From the NCBI GenBank assembly GCA_004557655.1, contig SFGJ01000021.1, positions 1-25,496 on the forward strand: 25,496 nucleotides of DNA, given 5' to 3'. Below are positions 13,851-21,153 of this stretch, piece by piece (within the stretch, counting starts at the first letter, position 1; each line of letters begins with the position of its first letter). Below the pieces are notes generated by a model that did not search any database, had not been told where the DNA came from, and worked only from the letters and a program-made list of their open reading frames with translations. Made by a program: the position numbers and the translations under genes. Source of the stretch: Clostridiales bacterium (lineage in GTDB: Bacteria > Bacillota > Clostridia > Oscillospirales > Oscillospiraceae).

Positions 13851-16462
13851 CCTTCACCTACCCGGAGGGGGAAAGACCGGCTCTGCGTAACCTGAACTTC
13901 CCCGTGAAGCAGGGGGAGTTTTTGATCCTGTGCGGCCCCTCCGGGTGCGGAAAATCCACGCTTTTGCGGCATCTGAAGCCCTGTCTGACCCCTCACGGCG
14001 TTTTTTCCGGAGAGATCTTCTACGGCGGCGCCCCCCTTTGTGAGCTGTCCCAGCGGCAGCAGGCCCGGTCCATCGGCTTTGTGCTGCAGTCTCCGGAGAA
14101 TCAGGTGGTCACGGACAAGGTGTGGCACGAGCTGGCCTTCGGCCTGGAGAGCCTGGGCTGCGACACCCCCACCGTCCGCCGCCGCGTGGCGGAGATCGCC
14201 GCCTTCTTCGGCATTGAACCATGGTTTTACAAAAGCGTCGCCGAGCTTTCCGGCGGGCAAAAGCAACTTCTGAGCCTGGCCTCCGTCATGGCCATGCAGC
14301 CCGATGTGCTGGTGCTGGACGAGCCCACCGCGCAGCTGGATCCCATTGCCGCCGCGGACTTTCTGGCCATCCTCGGCAAGATCAACCGGGAGCTGGGCAC
14401 CACCGTCATCCTGACGGAGCACCGTCTGGAGGAGGCCTTCCCCTACGCCACCCGTGTTCTGGTCATGGAGCAGGGCGCCATAGTCTGTGACGGCAAGCCG
14501 GAGGAGGTGGGTCTGCAGCTCCGGGACAGGGGCAGCGGAATGTTCCTGGCCATGCCCACCGCCATGCGGGTCTGGGCCGGGGTGGAAACGGCTCTGCCCT
14601 GCCCTCTCACCGTGCGGGACGGGGCGGACTTTCTGGCCAGGCGCGCCCGGGAGCAGCCGCTGCTGCCGCTGCAGGAGAAGCCGGCGCCCCCCCGCGGCGG
14701 CGACATTGCCCTGTCCTGTGACGACCTGTGGTTCCGCTACGACAAGGACGGGGACGACATTGTAAAGGGTCTCTCCCTCACATTGCACAAGGGGGAATTC
14801 TATGCGCTGCTGGGCGGAAACGGCGCCGGTAAAACCACCGCCCTGCGGGTCATATCCGGTCTGCGCGCCCCCTACCGGGGCACAGTGCAGGTCCGGGGCA
14901 AGGTGGGCCATCTGCCCCAGAATCCCCAGACGCTGCTTCTCAAGCGGACGGTGCGGGAGGATCTCTTTGAGATATTCCGCGGCACGAAAACGCCCAGAGA
15001 GGAGCAGGAGGCGCTGGTAGAGCGCATCACCGCTCTGTGCGGCCTGTCCTCCTTTCTGGACCGGCACCCCTACGACATCTCCGGCGGCGAACAGCAGCGC
15101 ACCGCCCTGGCCAAGGTGCTGCTCACCCGCCCCGATATTCTGCTGCTGGATGAGCCCACCAAGGGCTTTGACGCGGAGTTCAAGGTCACCTTTGCCCGGA
15201 TCCTCCGCCGTCTGACCGCCCAGGGCGTCACGGTTTTGCTGGTCAGTCACGATGTGGCCTTCTGCGCCGCATACGCCCACACCTGCGGGCTCTTCTTCGA
15301 CGGCAGCATCGTGGCCCAGGGGACGCCCCGGGACTTTTTCTCCGGCAACAGCTTCTACACCACCCCCGCCAACCGCATGGCACGGCAGTGGATCCCCCGG
15401 GCCGTCACGGTGGCGGATGTGACGCTCTGCTGCGGCGGCGCGGTCCCCCCGGAGCCGGAGCTGCCCCGGGAAAAGCCGCTGCCCCCGGTGAAGGAGACCG
15501 CCGTGAGCTTCAGGCCCAAGCCGCTGCCCCTGTGGCGCAAGCTGCTGGCAGGGGTGTCTCTGGCGGCAGCTTTGGCGGTGTTCCTTTACGCCACCAAGCA
15601 GGTAAATCTCTCCTCCCTTCTGGGCGCGGGCGGTATCACCGACGCGGGGGAAAAGCACCTGTATCTGTATGCCTTTCTGGTGGCGGCGCTGGTGGTATTT
15701 CTGGCCGCCATCGGCCGCAGAAGCCCACCGCCTGCCGTGGTGCAGACCCCGGTGGAGCGGCGCCGGCTCAGCCGGCGGACGGTGTTCGCCACCGCTTTTG
15801 TGCTGGTGCTGATCCCCGTGACCGTTCTGGCCGGGGCGCTGTATCTGGGCAACCGCTATTACAACATCACCGCCATAGCGGTGCTCATAGAGTGCATCCT
15901 CCCCTTCTTTCTGGTGTTTGAGGGCAGGAATCCCAAGGCAAGGGAGCTTGTTCTCATCGCAGTCCTGTGCGCCATGGGTGTGGCGGGCAGAATGGCGTTT
16001 TTCATGCTGCCGCAGTTCAAGCCCGTCATGGCTCTGGTCATCATCGCCGGGGTATCCCTGGGCGGCGAGACGGGTTTTTTGGTGGGAGCCGTGACCATGC
16101 TGGCCTCCAATGTTCTCTTCTCCCAGGGCCCGTGGACGCCTTGGCAGATGTTCTGCATGGGCATCGTCGGTTTTTTGGCCGGCATCCTGTTCCGCAAGGG
16201 CTTCCTGCGCCGCAGCCGGGCCGCCCTGGCAGCCTTCGGCGCCTTTGCGGCGGTGTTTCTCTACGGCGGCATCATCAATCCCGCCTCCGCCCTCATGTAC
16301 AGCGCGGAATCCATCAACCGGCGGATCGTTCTGGGCTACTACATCACAGGTCTGCCCATGGATCTGGTCCACGGCGCAGCCACGGCCATCTTCCTTTGGC
16401 TGGGTGCGGAGCCCATGCTGGAAAAGCTGGACCGCATCAAGACAAAATACGGCCTGGTATAG
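13823..16462 (+). CDS. ECF transporter fusion: two ATPase domains plus membrane S component, probably for cobalamin
   Basis: One 879-residue protein holds three transporter parts. The first ABC ATPase (about 1-250) has Walker A GPSGCGKS (38-45), Q-loop LQSPENQ, signature LSGGQKQ (142-148), Walker B LVLDEP (163-168) and H200. The second (about 293-525) has Walker A GGNGAGKTT (331-339), LPQNPQ (364-369), signature ISGGEQQR (419-426), Walker B ILLLDEP (439-445) and SHD (475-477). Both look catalytically complete. Residues 573-865 contain about nine membrane spans. The last part, from KARELVLIAVLCAMGVAGRMAFF (706) through PWTPWQMFCMGIVGFLAG, fits the S-component type linked to cobalamin (CbrT-like), preceded by about four extra spans. 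GAGGAGAG precedes the ATG. Substrate is inferred from the riboswitch and DUF4430 neighbour. It does not resemble the CbiM/CbiN parts of cobalt transporters. Confidence 0.9.
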   Translation: MEIYSFKNVTFTYPEGERPALRNLNFPVKQGEFLILCGPSGCGKSTLLRHLKPCLTPHGVFSGEIFYGGAPLCELSQRQQARSIGFVLQSPENQVVTDKVWHELAFGLESLGCDTPTVRRRVAEIAAFFGIEPWFYKSVAELSGGQKQLLSLASVMAMQPDVLVLDEPTAQLDPIAAADFLAILGKINRELGTTVILTEHRLEEAFPYATRVLVMEQGAIVCDGKPEEVGLQLRDRGSGMFLAMPTAMRVWAGVETALPCPLTVRDGADFLARRAREQPLLPLQEKPAPPRGGDIALSCDDLWFRYDKDGDDIVKGLSLTLHKGEFYALLGGNGAGKTTALRVISGLRAPYRGTVQVRGKVGHLPQNPQTLLLKRTVREDLFEIFRGTKTPREEQEALVERITALCGLSSFLDRHPYDISGGEQQRTALAKVLLTRPDILLLDEPTKGFDAEFKVTFARILRRLTAQGVTVLLVSHDVAFCAAYAHTCGLFFDGSIVAQGTPRDFFSGNSFYTTPANRMARQWIPRAVTVADVTLCCGGAVPPEPELPREKPLPPVKETAVSFRPKPLPLWRKLLAGVSLAAALAVFLYATKQVNLSSLLGAGGITDAGEKHLYLYAFLVAALVVFLAAIGRRSPPPAVVQTPVERRRLSRRTVFATAFVLVLIPVTVLAGALYLGNRYYNITAIAVLIECILPFFLVFEGRNPKARELVLIAVLCAMGVAGRMAFFMLPQFKPVMALVIIAGVSLGGETGFLVGAVTMLASNVLFSQGPWTPWQMFCMGIVGFLAGILFRKGFLRRSRAALAAFGAFAAVFLYGGIINPASALMYSAESINRRIVLGYYITGLPMDLVHGAATAIFLWLGAEPMLEKLDRIKTKYGLV

Positions 16463-16508
16463 CGGCCCGGGCAGGATCCGCCGCCGCTCCCCGCACGGCG
16501 TCTCCCAT

Positions 16509-16543
16509 GAAAAAAAGCACTTGCTGCCAGCAAGTGCTTTTTT
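16509..16543. terminator. bidirectional terminator at the end of the B12 operon
   Basis: The 9-bp stem GCACTTGCT/AGCAAGTGC (16517-16525, 16529-16537) is flanked by a run of A (16509-16516) on one side and six T (16538-16543) on the other, so it works on both strands. It lies 46 bases after the ATPase-S fusion stop. It also stops the convergent operon that ends near 16584-16708. Confidence 0.92.
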
Positions 16544-16583
16544 GTCATAGGTACTGCCCCACGGCGCCGCCGGAGGCGGGGGA

Positions 16584-16673
16584 TCATATGGTTGCCCGCC
16601 GGTTCCCCGCGGACTGCGCGGCAGAATTTACCGCCTACTGTGCTGTGCTTTTCAGCTTATCAAAGATGCCCAT
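16584..16673 (-). pseudogene. remnant 5' end of a sixth gene of the SPFH/TPM operon
   Basis: GGGAGAG lies 6 bases before an ATG at 16673 that encodes MGIFDKLKSTAQ and then a TAG stop (16635-16637). Reading through the TAG gives AVNSAAQSAGNRRATI before a second stop at 16584. The combined sequence looks like one continuous amphipathic N-terminus. It resembles the start of small cytoplasmic proteins (MGxFDKLKxxAxxAVN, DUF6935-like as I recall) found near SPFH/TPM genes in related bacteria. The rest of the gene is gone. It is 34 bases downstream of the TPM gene in the same orientation. The start and stop are seen; the family link is a guess. Confidence 0.45.
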
Positions 16674-16707
16674 ACGAAGCTCTCCCGCACGATGGTTTTA
16701 TGTTTCC

Positions 16708-17523
16708 TCAGAATTTCCCGCCACCGCCGCCGTGTGTGGTACCGGAGGAGGATGTGTGTGTACTGCTGCCGGAAGAGCTGTCGCTCTCCGGCTTTTCGGT
16801 TCTTGTAACCGTATGGTACAGGAACATATCCCGGCTCTCGGTAATGTCCATGCTGCCGCTTTTTACATAGCTGTCAGCCGCCGCCTGATAGCGAACCGTC
16901 TTCAACTGACCCTTCATTACGCCGACAACGATCTTGGCAAGCACAAAGCCGATCACAAGAGCTATGGGGATCCAAATCATCGACAGAGGCTGGCGCGGAA
17001 GATTGGCGTTATCATACGGCTCGCCGCTTTTCGCCTGGGAAATAAACCGGTCGCACAGGGAGGCATAGGTCGCAAAGGCGCCGGCAAAATTGCCGTCTGA
17101 CAGCTCGGGTCGGATCTGCCCGCCGATATACTGAATGCCGGCGTCGGTGAACGCCGTAATGCCATAACCGCAGGTGGAGATGTACCAGTCGCTGTCCTGT
17201 GTACTGATCAGCAGCAGGAGGCCGTCCCTGCTGTTTCCATAGCCGAACCCGCATTGCTCATAAAGCAGATCCGCGTACTCCATGACCGAGTACCCTGCCA
17301 GATCGTCCGTCGTGGCAACGGTCACATCCACGTGCTGGCGCAGGCTGATTTCATCGAGTGTTTGAATAAGTGCCGTTTCCTCGCTGTCGGTCAAAAGATC
17401 GGCCATATCCACCACACGGTAGTATTGGTCGGCAAATCCGTCTGTTTCCGCCGCAAATGCGGGAACCGCCGCGCAAAGGCAGAGAAGGAGCGCCAATAAA
17501 AGCAAGGATATTTTCTTTTTCAT
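16708..17523 (-). CDS. TPM-domain secreted/membrane protein (YdjH/YgcG-like)
   Basis: The ATG at 17523 follows AAAGGGGGG and starts a signal peptide (1-24, MKKKISLLLL...AFA), giving 271 residues. A TPM domain spans about 30-155 with typical VVDMADLLTDSEETALIQTLDEIS, VDVTVATTDDL, GNSRDGLLLLIS and GYGITAFTDAGIQYI segments. This outside-facing domain is found in phosphatase-like and photosystem-repair proteins. A membrane span lies at about 180-203 (MIWIPIALVIGFVLAKIVVG). A cytoplasmic tail ends in Ser/Gly-rich sequence and GGGGGKF, usual for the family. It is the last intact gene of the operon, 14 bases after the zinc-ribbon gene. The arrangement recalls B. subtilis YdjH, a membrane partner of YdjI. 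Confidence 0.88.
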   Translation of the reverse strand: MKKKISLLLLALLLCLCAAVPAFAAETDGFADQYYRVVDMADLLTDSEETALIQTLDEISLRQHVDVTVATTDDLAGYSVMEYADLLYEQCGFGYGNSRDGLLLLISTQDSDWYISTCGYGITAFTDAGIQYIGGQIRPELSDGNFAGAFATYASLCDRFISQAKSGEPYDNANLPRQPLSMIWIPIALVIGFVLAKIVVGVMKGQLKTVRYQAAADSYVKSGSMDITESRDMFLYHTVTRTEKPESDSSSGSSTHTSSSGTTHGGGGGKF

Positions 17524-17537
17524 TATTGTGCCCCCCT

Positions 17538-18623
17538 TTACAGTATTCCGATCAAATGGAGCAGCCATGCCACGCCGTAGGCCGCCGCGCCGGCTGCCGC
17601 TGTCAGGCCCATCGTCCATTTGGCTGCCGCCGATTTGTCCACCGGCAGATCACCCACAAACTTGCCCGTCTGTCCGTTCATGGCAAAGATGTAATTTTTC
17701 CCTTGCCATGTAGTATGCAGAATCCACACAGGATACAGCGCATATTTTGCCTTTCCGCCGCGCAGGCGGATATTGCTGCTGTCCGCCTGCACCGTCGTAT
17801 ATCCCTGTACCGTTGCCGCAAAGGCTTCTTCCGTGGAACGCTTTACACGCTCATTGGCCCGGTCAACGCTCTGCTCGGCGTCCACATCATATTTGTCTGC
17901 CATATAGCCGGCCAGATACGCCGTTTGGAAATCCACCGCGTCCGCAATATTATAGGGCTCGATGGATTCCATCAGATCGTCTGCCATTTTGGTAGAGCCG
18001 TCTACCGGAACATTGGAAAAGCCGATGCTGCCGCCTCTGTGTACCAAATAATACTGCGTTTCGGTATAGTCGTAGCGGCTGTCGCTCCAGGTCCGCACCC
18101 TTGTGGCGCGATAACGCACCTGTGCGTCCACATCCGTGTCAAACAGCCAGAACGGGACATACACGCCCTTGATTTCATCAATGTGGTTCTGATCCTTGAA
18201 AATCTTCGGCAGCAGCCGTTTGCCGGACAGGTGCCGCATCAGAGCGGCCTTCGCCGCCTTTTTATCCAGTTGGAAGGGGATCACAAGATCCGGCTTCAGC
18301 GCGCCGGAAAACTGTCCGGTCATCACCACGGGATTCCCGCAGAAGGGGCAGGCAGTGGCCGCCGTGTTTTCATCCCCCACGATCTCGCCGCCGCAGGAGT
18401 TGCAAACATAGGTGCGCAGACCGTCGGCTTCGCCCTCCTGCCATGCACAGCCGGCGGCTGTTTCCCATTCCATGCTGTCGGCTGCGTCGCTGTGCAGCTC
18501 GGCATCGTAGAGCGCAAGGGTTTCCATATCAAACTCGGTGCTGCAATAGGGGCATTTCATCTTTTGCGAGCCGCTGTCGAATTCGATAGCGCCGCCGCAG
18601 CACGGGCATTTATATTCTTGCAA
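17538..18623 (-). CDS. zinc-ribbon membrane protein, YdjG-like
   Basis: The 361-residue frame starts with TTG at 18623. No ATG is available. Two zinc ribbons occupy the N-terminus (C6/C9 with C24/C27, and C74/C77 with C92/C95; TFIIB/PriA-type CPxC and CxxCGG). A conserved central region (about 105-330, VIPFQLDKKAA, GVYVPFWLFD, YPVWILHT.W..KNYIFAMNGQTGKFVGDLP) follows, and a C-terminal hydrophobic segment lies at about 337-361. Automatic annotation often calls such proteins PriA-like helicases because of the ribbons; no helicase motif is present. The start is uncertain. AAGGAGG is 16 bases before the TTG but only 7 bases before an in-frame CTG at 18632 that overlaps the upstream stop as CTGA, which would add three residues (L/M-N-T). 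Confidence 0.85.
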   Translation of the reverse strand: MQEYKCPCCGGAIEFDSGSQKMKCPYCSTEFDMETLALYDAELHSDAADSMEWETAAGCAWQEGEADGLRTYVCNSCGGEIVGDENTAATACPFCGNPVVMTGQFSGALKPDLVIPFQLDKKAAKAALMRHLSGKRLLPKIFKDQNHIDEIKGVYVPFWLFDTDVDAQVRYRATRVRTWSDSRYDYTETQYYLVHRGGSIGFSNVPVDGSTKMADDLMESIEPYNIADAVDFQTAYLAGYMADKYDVDAEQSVDRANERVKRSTEEAFAATVQGYTTVQADSSNIRLRGGKAKYALYPVWILHTTWQGKNYIFAMNGQTGKFVGDLPVDKSAAAKWTMGLTAAAGAAAYGVAWLLHLIGIL

Positions 18624-18628
18624 TGTAT

Positions 18629-18865
18629 TCAGAATGATTCCTCCTTATCAGACATTGATTCGGTATCATACGTTTCCGGCACTGTGGGGGCATATTTCTC
18701 GGCAAGGCGGTAGAAGCAGGATTCCAAGTCCCCGCTTACGCACGTCCCGGCGGCCATCTGTGCGCCGTCTGCAAAGAGGACGGATGAATAGTAGGTCGTT
18801 TCGTCCGGGACCTGCACCTTGCACATCGGCTTTTTGTATCGCCGCAGCTTTTCGATCTTTCTCAC
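18629..18865 (-). CDS. small unrecognised protein (78 residues) inside the SPFH operon
   Basis: The best start is a GTG at 18865 that overlaps the upstream stop as GTGA, suggesting coupled translation. An ATG at 18826 would give 65 residues, and neither has a good ribosome binding site. The product has a basic N-terminus (RKIEKLRRYKKPMCKV), then VPDETTYYSSVLFADGAQMAAGT and an acidic C-terminus. No membrane span or known motif is seen. Its stop overlaps a possible CTG start of the next gene. The compact packing and the absence of stops support it being real. Function is unknown. Confidence 0.55.
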   Translation of the reverse strand: MRKIEKLRRYKKPMCKVQVPDETTYYSSVLFADGAQMAAGTCVSGDLESCFYRLAEKYAPTVPETYDTESMSDKEESF

Positions 18866-19614
18866 GCTCTTGGGGCGCCGCAGTTTTCGCAGAACTTGCC
18901 GGAATTCCGGGAGCCGCAGGACGGGCAGATCCATGTGGAATTCCCGGTGAAATCCGCCCCGATCTCTTCTTCTCTTGTCCTGGGAGCAGCGAGAGAACCG
19001 GTGCCCTGCCCGCCGCTGTTATGCGCCCCGCGCAGAAGGTCGGACAGGGTGTGCATCTGCTCCTCGTAATGGCGGTAGAGGTCGGTATAGGGACTGTCGG
19101 GGCGGTTGCCGTCGCTCAGCTCCAGCTCAATTTTGTCGAACCAGGGAGAATCGACCAATATCGTTACATTGAACTCATAGTCGCACTCATAGCGGCGGGG
19201 ATTGTAACTCTTACTGTTGCCCTCCTCATCCTCGTAATAGATCTCGGTTTTGTTTTCGTGAATATCGGTGTTGACACCCGTGACCTGTGAAAAGGAAATC
19301 AGGTCCGGGTTCGCGTTCCGCCAATTGGAGGCAGAGGTCACGATAAACTTCGCTGCGGCGCTGTCCACATACACCTTTTCGCTCTCACCGAAGATGCTAT
19401 CCGGGCGAAAATCGGCAAGGCGGCGCTCGTTTTCCTCCCGGTAGGCAAGCTGCTGCTTGATTTCCTCCACCGTGGAATTGCGGCGGTCGCTGAAAAACGG
19501 GGAGAGCTTTCTCGCACAGTCCTTGCAGAGATTGCCGTCCTCTAATTTGCGGTTGCCGAGAAGTCCGATCTTCTCCCCGCAGATGTCGCAGTATTTCTTA
19601 TCAAATAAACCCAT
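18862..19614 (-). CDS. DUF4428 zinc-ribbon protein with second C-terminal zinc ribbon
   Basis: The product has 250 residues. The N-terminus MGLFDKKYCDICGEKIGLLGNRKLEDGNLCKDC is the DUF4428 ribbon (C9, C12, C30, C33). The middle (about 60-190) includes a PH-like beta region (AKFIVTSASNWRNANPDLISFSQVTGVNTDI, YECDYEFNVTILVDSPWFDKIELEL). The C-terminus has a double-CxxC ribbon (C230, C233, C242, C245; CPSCGSRNSGKFCENCG) like those in the SPFH protein next door. The shared ribbon type suggests these proteins act in one complex. The gene is 14 bases after the SPFH gene and overlaps the next gene by 4 bases. Confidence 0.85.
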   Translation of the reverse strand: MGLFDKKYCDICGEKIGLLGNRKLEDGNLCKDCARKLSPFFSDRRNSTVEEIKQQLAYREENERRLADFRPDSIFGESEKVYVDSAAAKFIVTSASNWRNANPDLISFSQVTGVNTDIHENKTEIYYEDEEGNSKSYNPRRYECDYEFNVTILVDSPWFDKIELELSDGNRPDSPYTDLYRHYEEQMHTLSDLLRGAHNSGGQGTGSLAAPRTREEEIGADFTGNSTWICPSCGSRNSGKFCENCGAPRA

Positions 19615-19628
19615 ATTCGTACCCCCCG

Positions 19629-21059
19629 TTATCCGATAATATCGCCGTCGTCAAAGGGATCGCCGCATTCCGGGCAGAACTTCGGCGGTTTTGTTCCCTT
19701 TTCCGGTTCCCATCCGCATTTGTCGCAGCGGTACTGCGGTACGCCCGCAGGCTTTTTGGCTCCGCAGTTTTGGCAGAACTTGCCCTTGTTTACCGTGCCG
19801 CAGGAGCAGGTCCAGCCCTCAGTATCCGCGGGCTTCGGGGCACCGCATTCCGGGCAGAACCTGCCGGTTGCCGTTGCCCCGCAGGAGCATTTCCATGCAC
19901 CCGCCTGCTCCGGCTCCGGTTTCTTTGCACCGCATTCGGGGCAGAATTTTCCCGTAGCCGTCGCGCCACAGGAACATTTCCAGCCGTCCTGTGCCGGGGC
20001 AGCCGGAGCGGGCTGTTGTGCCTGTGCCGCTTGTTGCTGCTGCACGCCCATGTTGAACAGATTCTGTGCCGCGCCGAAGCCGCCCTGGCCTCCCATGCCG
20101 ACCATACCCATGCCCATAAACCCGGTCATGGCGCCTGCGGAGTTTCCGGCGGCGGTCTGCATGGCGTCGGCGGTAGCGTTGGTCATTCTGCCCGCCATCA
20201 TAAACGGGTTGGAGCCCACATTGGCGGCGTCCTCCAGCTCGTTGATCTTCTTCATGTCCTCGGCGGTCAGGGTGATGGGGTTGAGCGCGATCTTGCCGAC
20301 GGAAATGCCCCGGTTGTCGATCCACTCCTGCCTCAGGGCATCGTTCATGGCGGCCTTCAATTCATTTGCCTTTGCGGGAATCTGCGCCGGACGCAGCTCC
20401 TGCTCGGCCAGCGCGCCGAGGGCCGGCTGCAAAGCGTCAATAAACTCGGACTTTAACTGCTCGTCGATCTGGTCTCTGGTAAATTCTCTTTCCACATTGC
20501 CGCACAGCCGTGTGTAAAACAGCAGAGGATCGGAGATCACATAGGTATACACGCCGTTGCAGCGCACCTGTACCGTCCGGCTGATCCCGATGCGCTTATT
20601 CACCACCTCAAACATAATGGGGTTGGGCGTACCGAACTTGTTGCCGATGATCTCCTTGGTGTTGAAATAATACACCCGCTGGTCTTTCCCGGTGTCGCCG
20701 CCGTATGCAAAGCGCTTTCCGACGGTCCGGAATGTTTCCATAATGCTGTCTCCGAGATTGCCGGAGAAGATGGACGGTTCCGTGGAGGCGTCGTATGTAA
20801 ATTCGCCCGGCTCGGCGCAGACCTCCACGATCTTGCCCTGCTCCACGATGATCATGCACTGTCCGTCTGCCACGGCGATGCCCGATCCGTTGGAAATGAT
20901 GTTGTCATTCCCCTTGGTGTTGGAGGAGCGTCCGCTGACGCGCTTTTCCCCCTTACGCATCAGCACATCGTTTGGAAGCGCGTCGCAGTAGAAAAACTCC
21001 TTCCACTGGTCTGCCAGCGTGCCTCCCAACGCTCCGATCCCCGCTTTAATAAGTCCCAT
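19629..21059 (-). CDS. SPFH-domain protein (virion-core/YdjI-like) with four C-terminal zinc ribbons
   Basis: The ATG at 21059 was chosen over one six codons upstream because AAAGGGG precedes it. It gives 476 residues. Residues about 1-285 are the SPFH/YdjI-like core (MGLIKAGIGALGGTLADQWKEFFYCDALP start, QCMIIVEQGKIVEV, EPGEFTYD, VQVRCNGVYTYVISDPLLFY, GISVGKIALNPITLTAEDM). About 286-357 is a Met/Gly-rich then Gln/Ala-rich linker. Four ribbons follow: C362/C364/C373/C376, C391/C393/C402/C405, C418/C420/C429/C432 and C445/C448/C462/C465. In B. subtilis the homologue works with PspA and YdjG/YdjH at the membrane under envelope stress; a similar scaffold role is inferred here. It is the first gene of a five-gene operon. 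No clear sigma-A promoter was found upstream. Confidence 0.9.
   Translation of the reverse strand: MGLIKAGIGALGGTLADQWKEFFYCDALPNDVLMRKGEKRVSGRSSNTKGNDNIISNGSGIAVADGQCMIIVEQGKIVEVCAEPGEFTYDASTEPSIFSGNLGDSIMETFRTVGKRFAYGGDTGKDQRVYYFNTKEIIGNKFGTPNPIMFEVVNKRIGISRTVQVRCNGVYTYVISDPLLFYTRLCGNVEREFTRDQIDEQLKSEFIDALQPALGALAEQELRPAQIPAKANELKAAMNDALRQEWIDNRGISVGKIALNPITLTAEDMKKINELEDAANVGSNPFMMAGRMTNATADAMQTAAGNSAGAMTGFMGMGMVGMGGQGGFGAAQNLFNMGVQQQQAAQAQQPAPAAPAQDGWKCSCGATATGKFCPECGAKKPEPEQAGAWKCSCGATATGRFCPECGAPKPADTEGWTCSCGTVNKGKFCQNCGAKKPAGVPQYRCDKCGWEPEKGTKPPKFCPECGDPFDDGDIIG
19763..19985 (-). repeat. tandem coding repeat: three near-identical zinc ribbons
   Basis: Three adjacent units encoding W-x-C-S-C-G-x8-F-C-x2-C-G-A-x-K/P-P are spaced 29 and 27 codons apart. 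The first two ribbons are almost identical (CSCGATATGKFCPECGA and CSCGATATGRFCPECGA). This indicates recent duplication and possible copy-number variation between strains. Confidence 0.85.
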
Positions 21060-21153
21060 ATGAATTACCCCTTTCACTTAGTATTATGATCCTGACCGTA
21101 ATGACAGGTTACTGATTCCGAAAGCCCTTTCCCGCGGAACAGGGATTCTTGTT

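Noticed and set aside
12960..16462. Cobalt or nickel transporter of the CbiMNQO type
   Set aside because: No CbiM or CbiN gene is present, the S part lacks the CbiM N-terminus, and the riboswitch is of the cobalamin type next to a DUF4430 lipoprotein. Cobalt is not excluded experimentally but is the weaker reading.
17538..18623. Primosomal helicase PriA annotation
   Set aside because: Only zinc ribbons are shared. There are no Walker motifs and the protein ends in a membrane segment within an SPFH/TPM operon.
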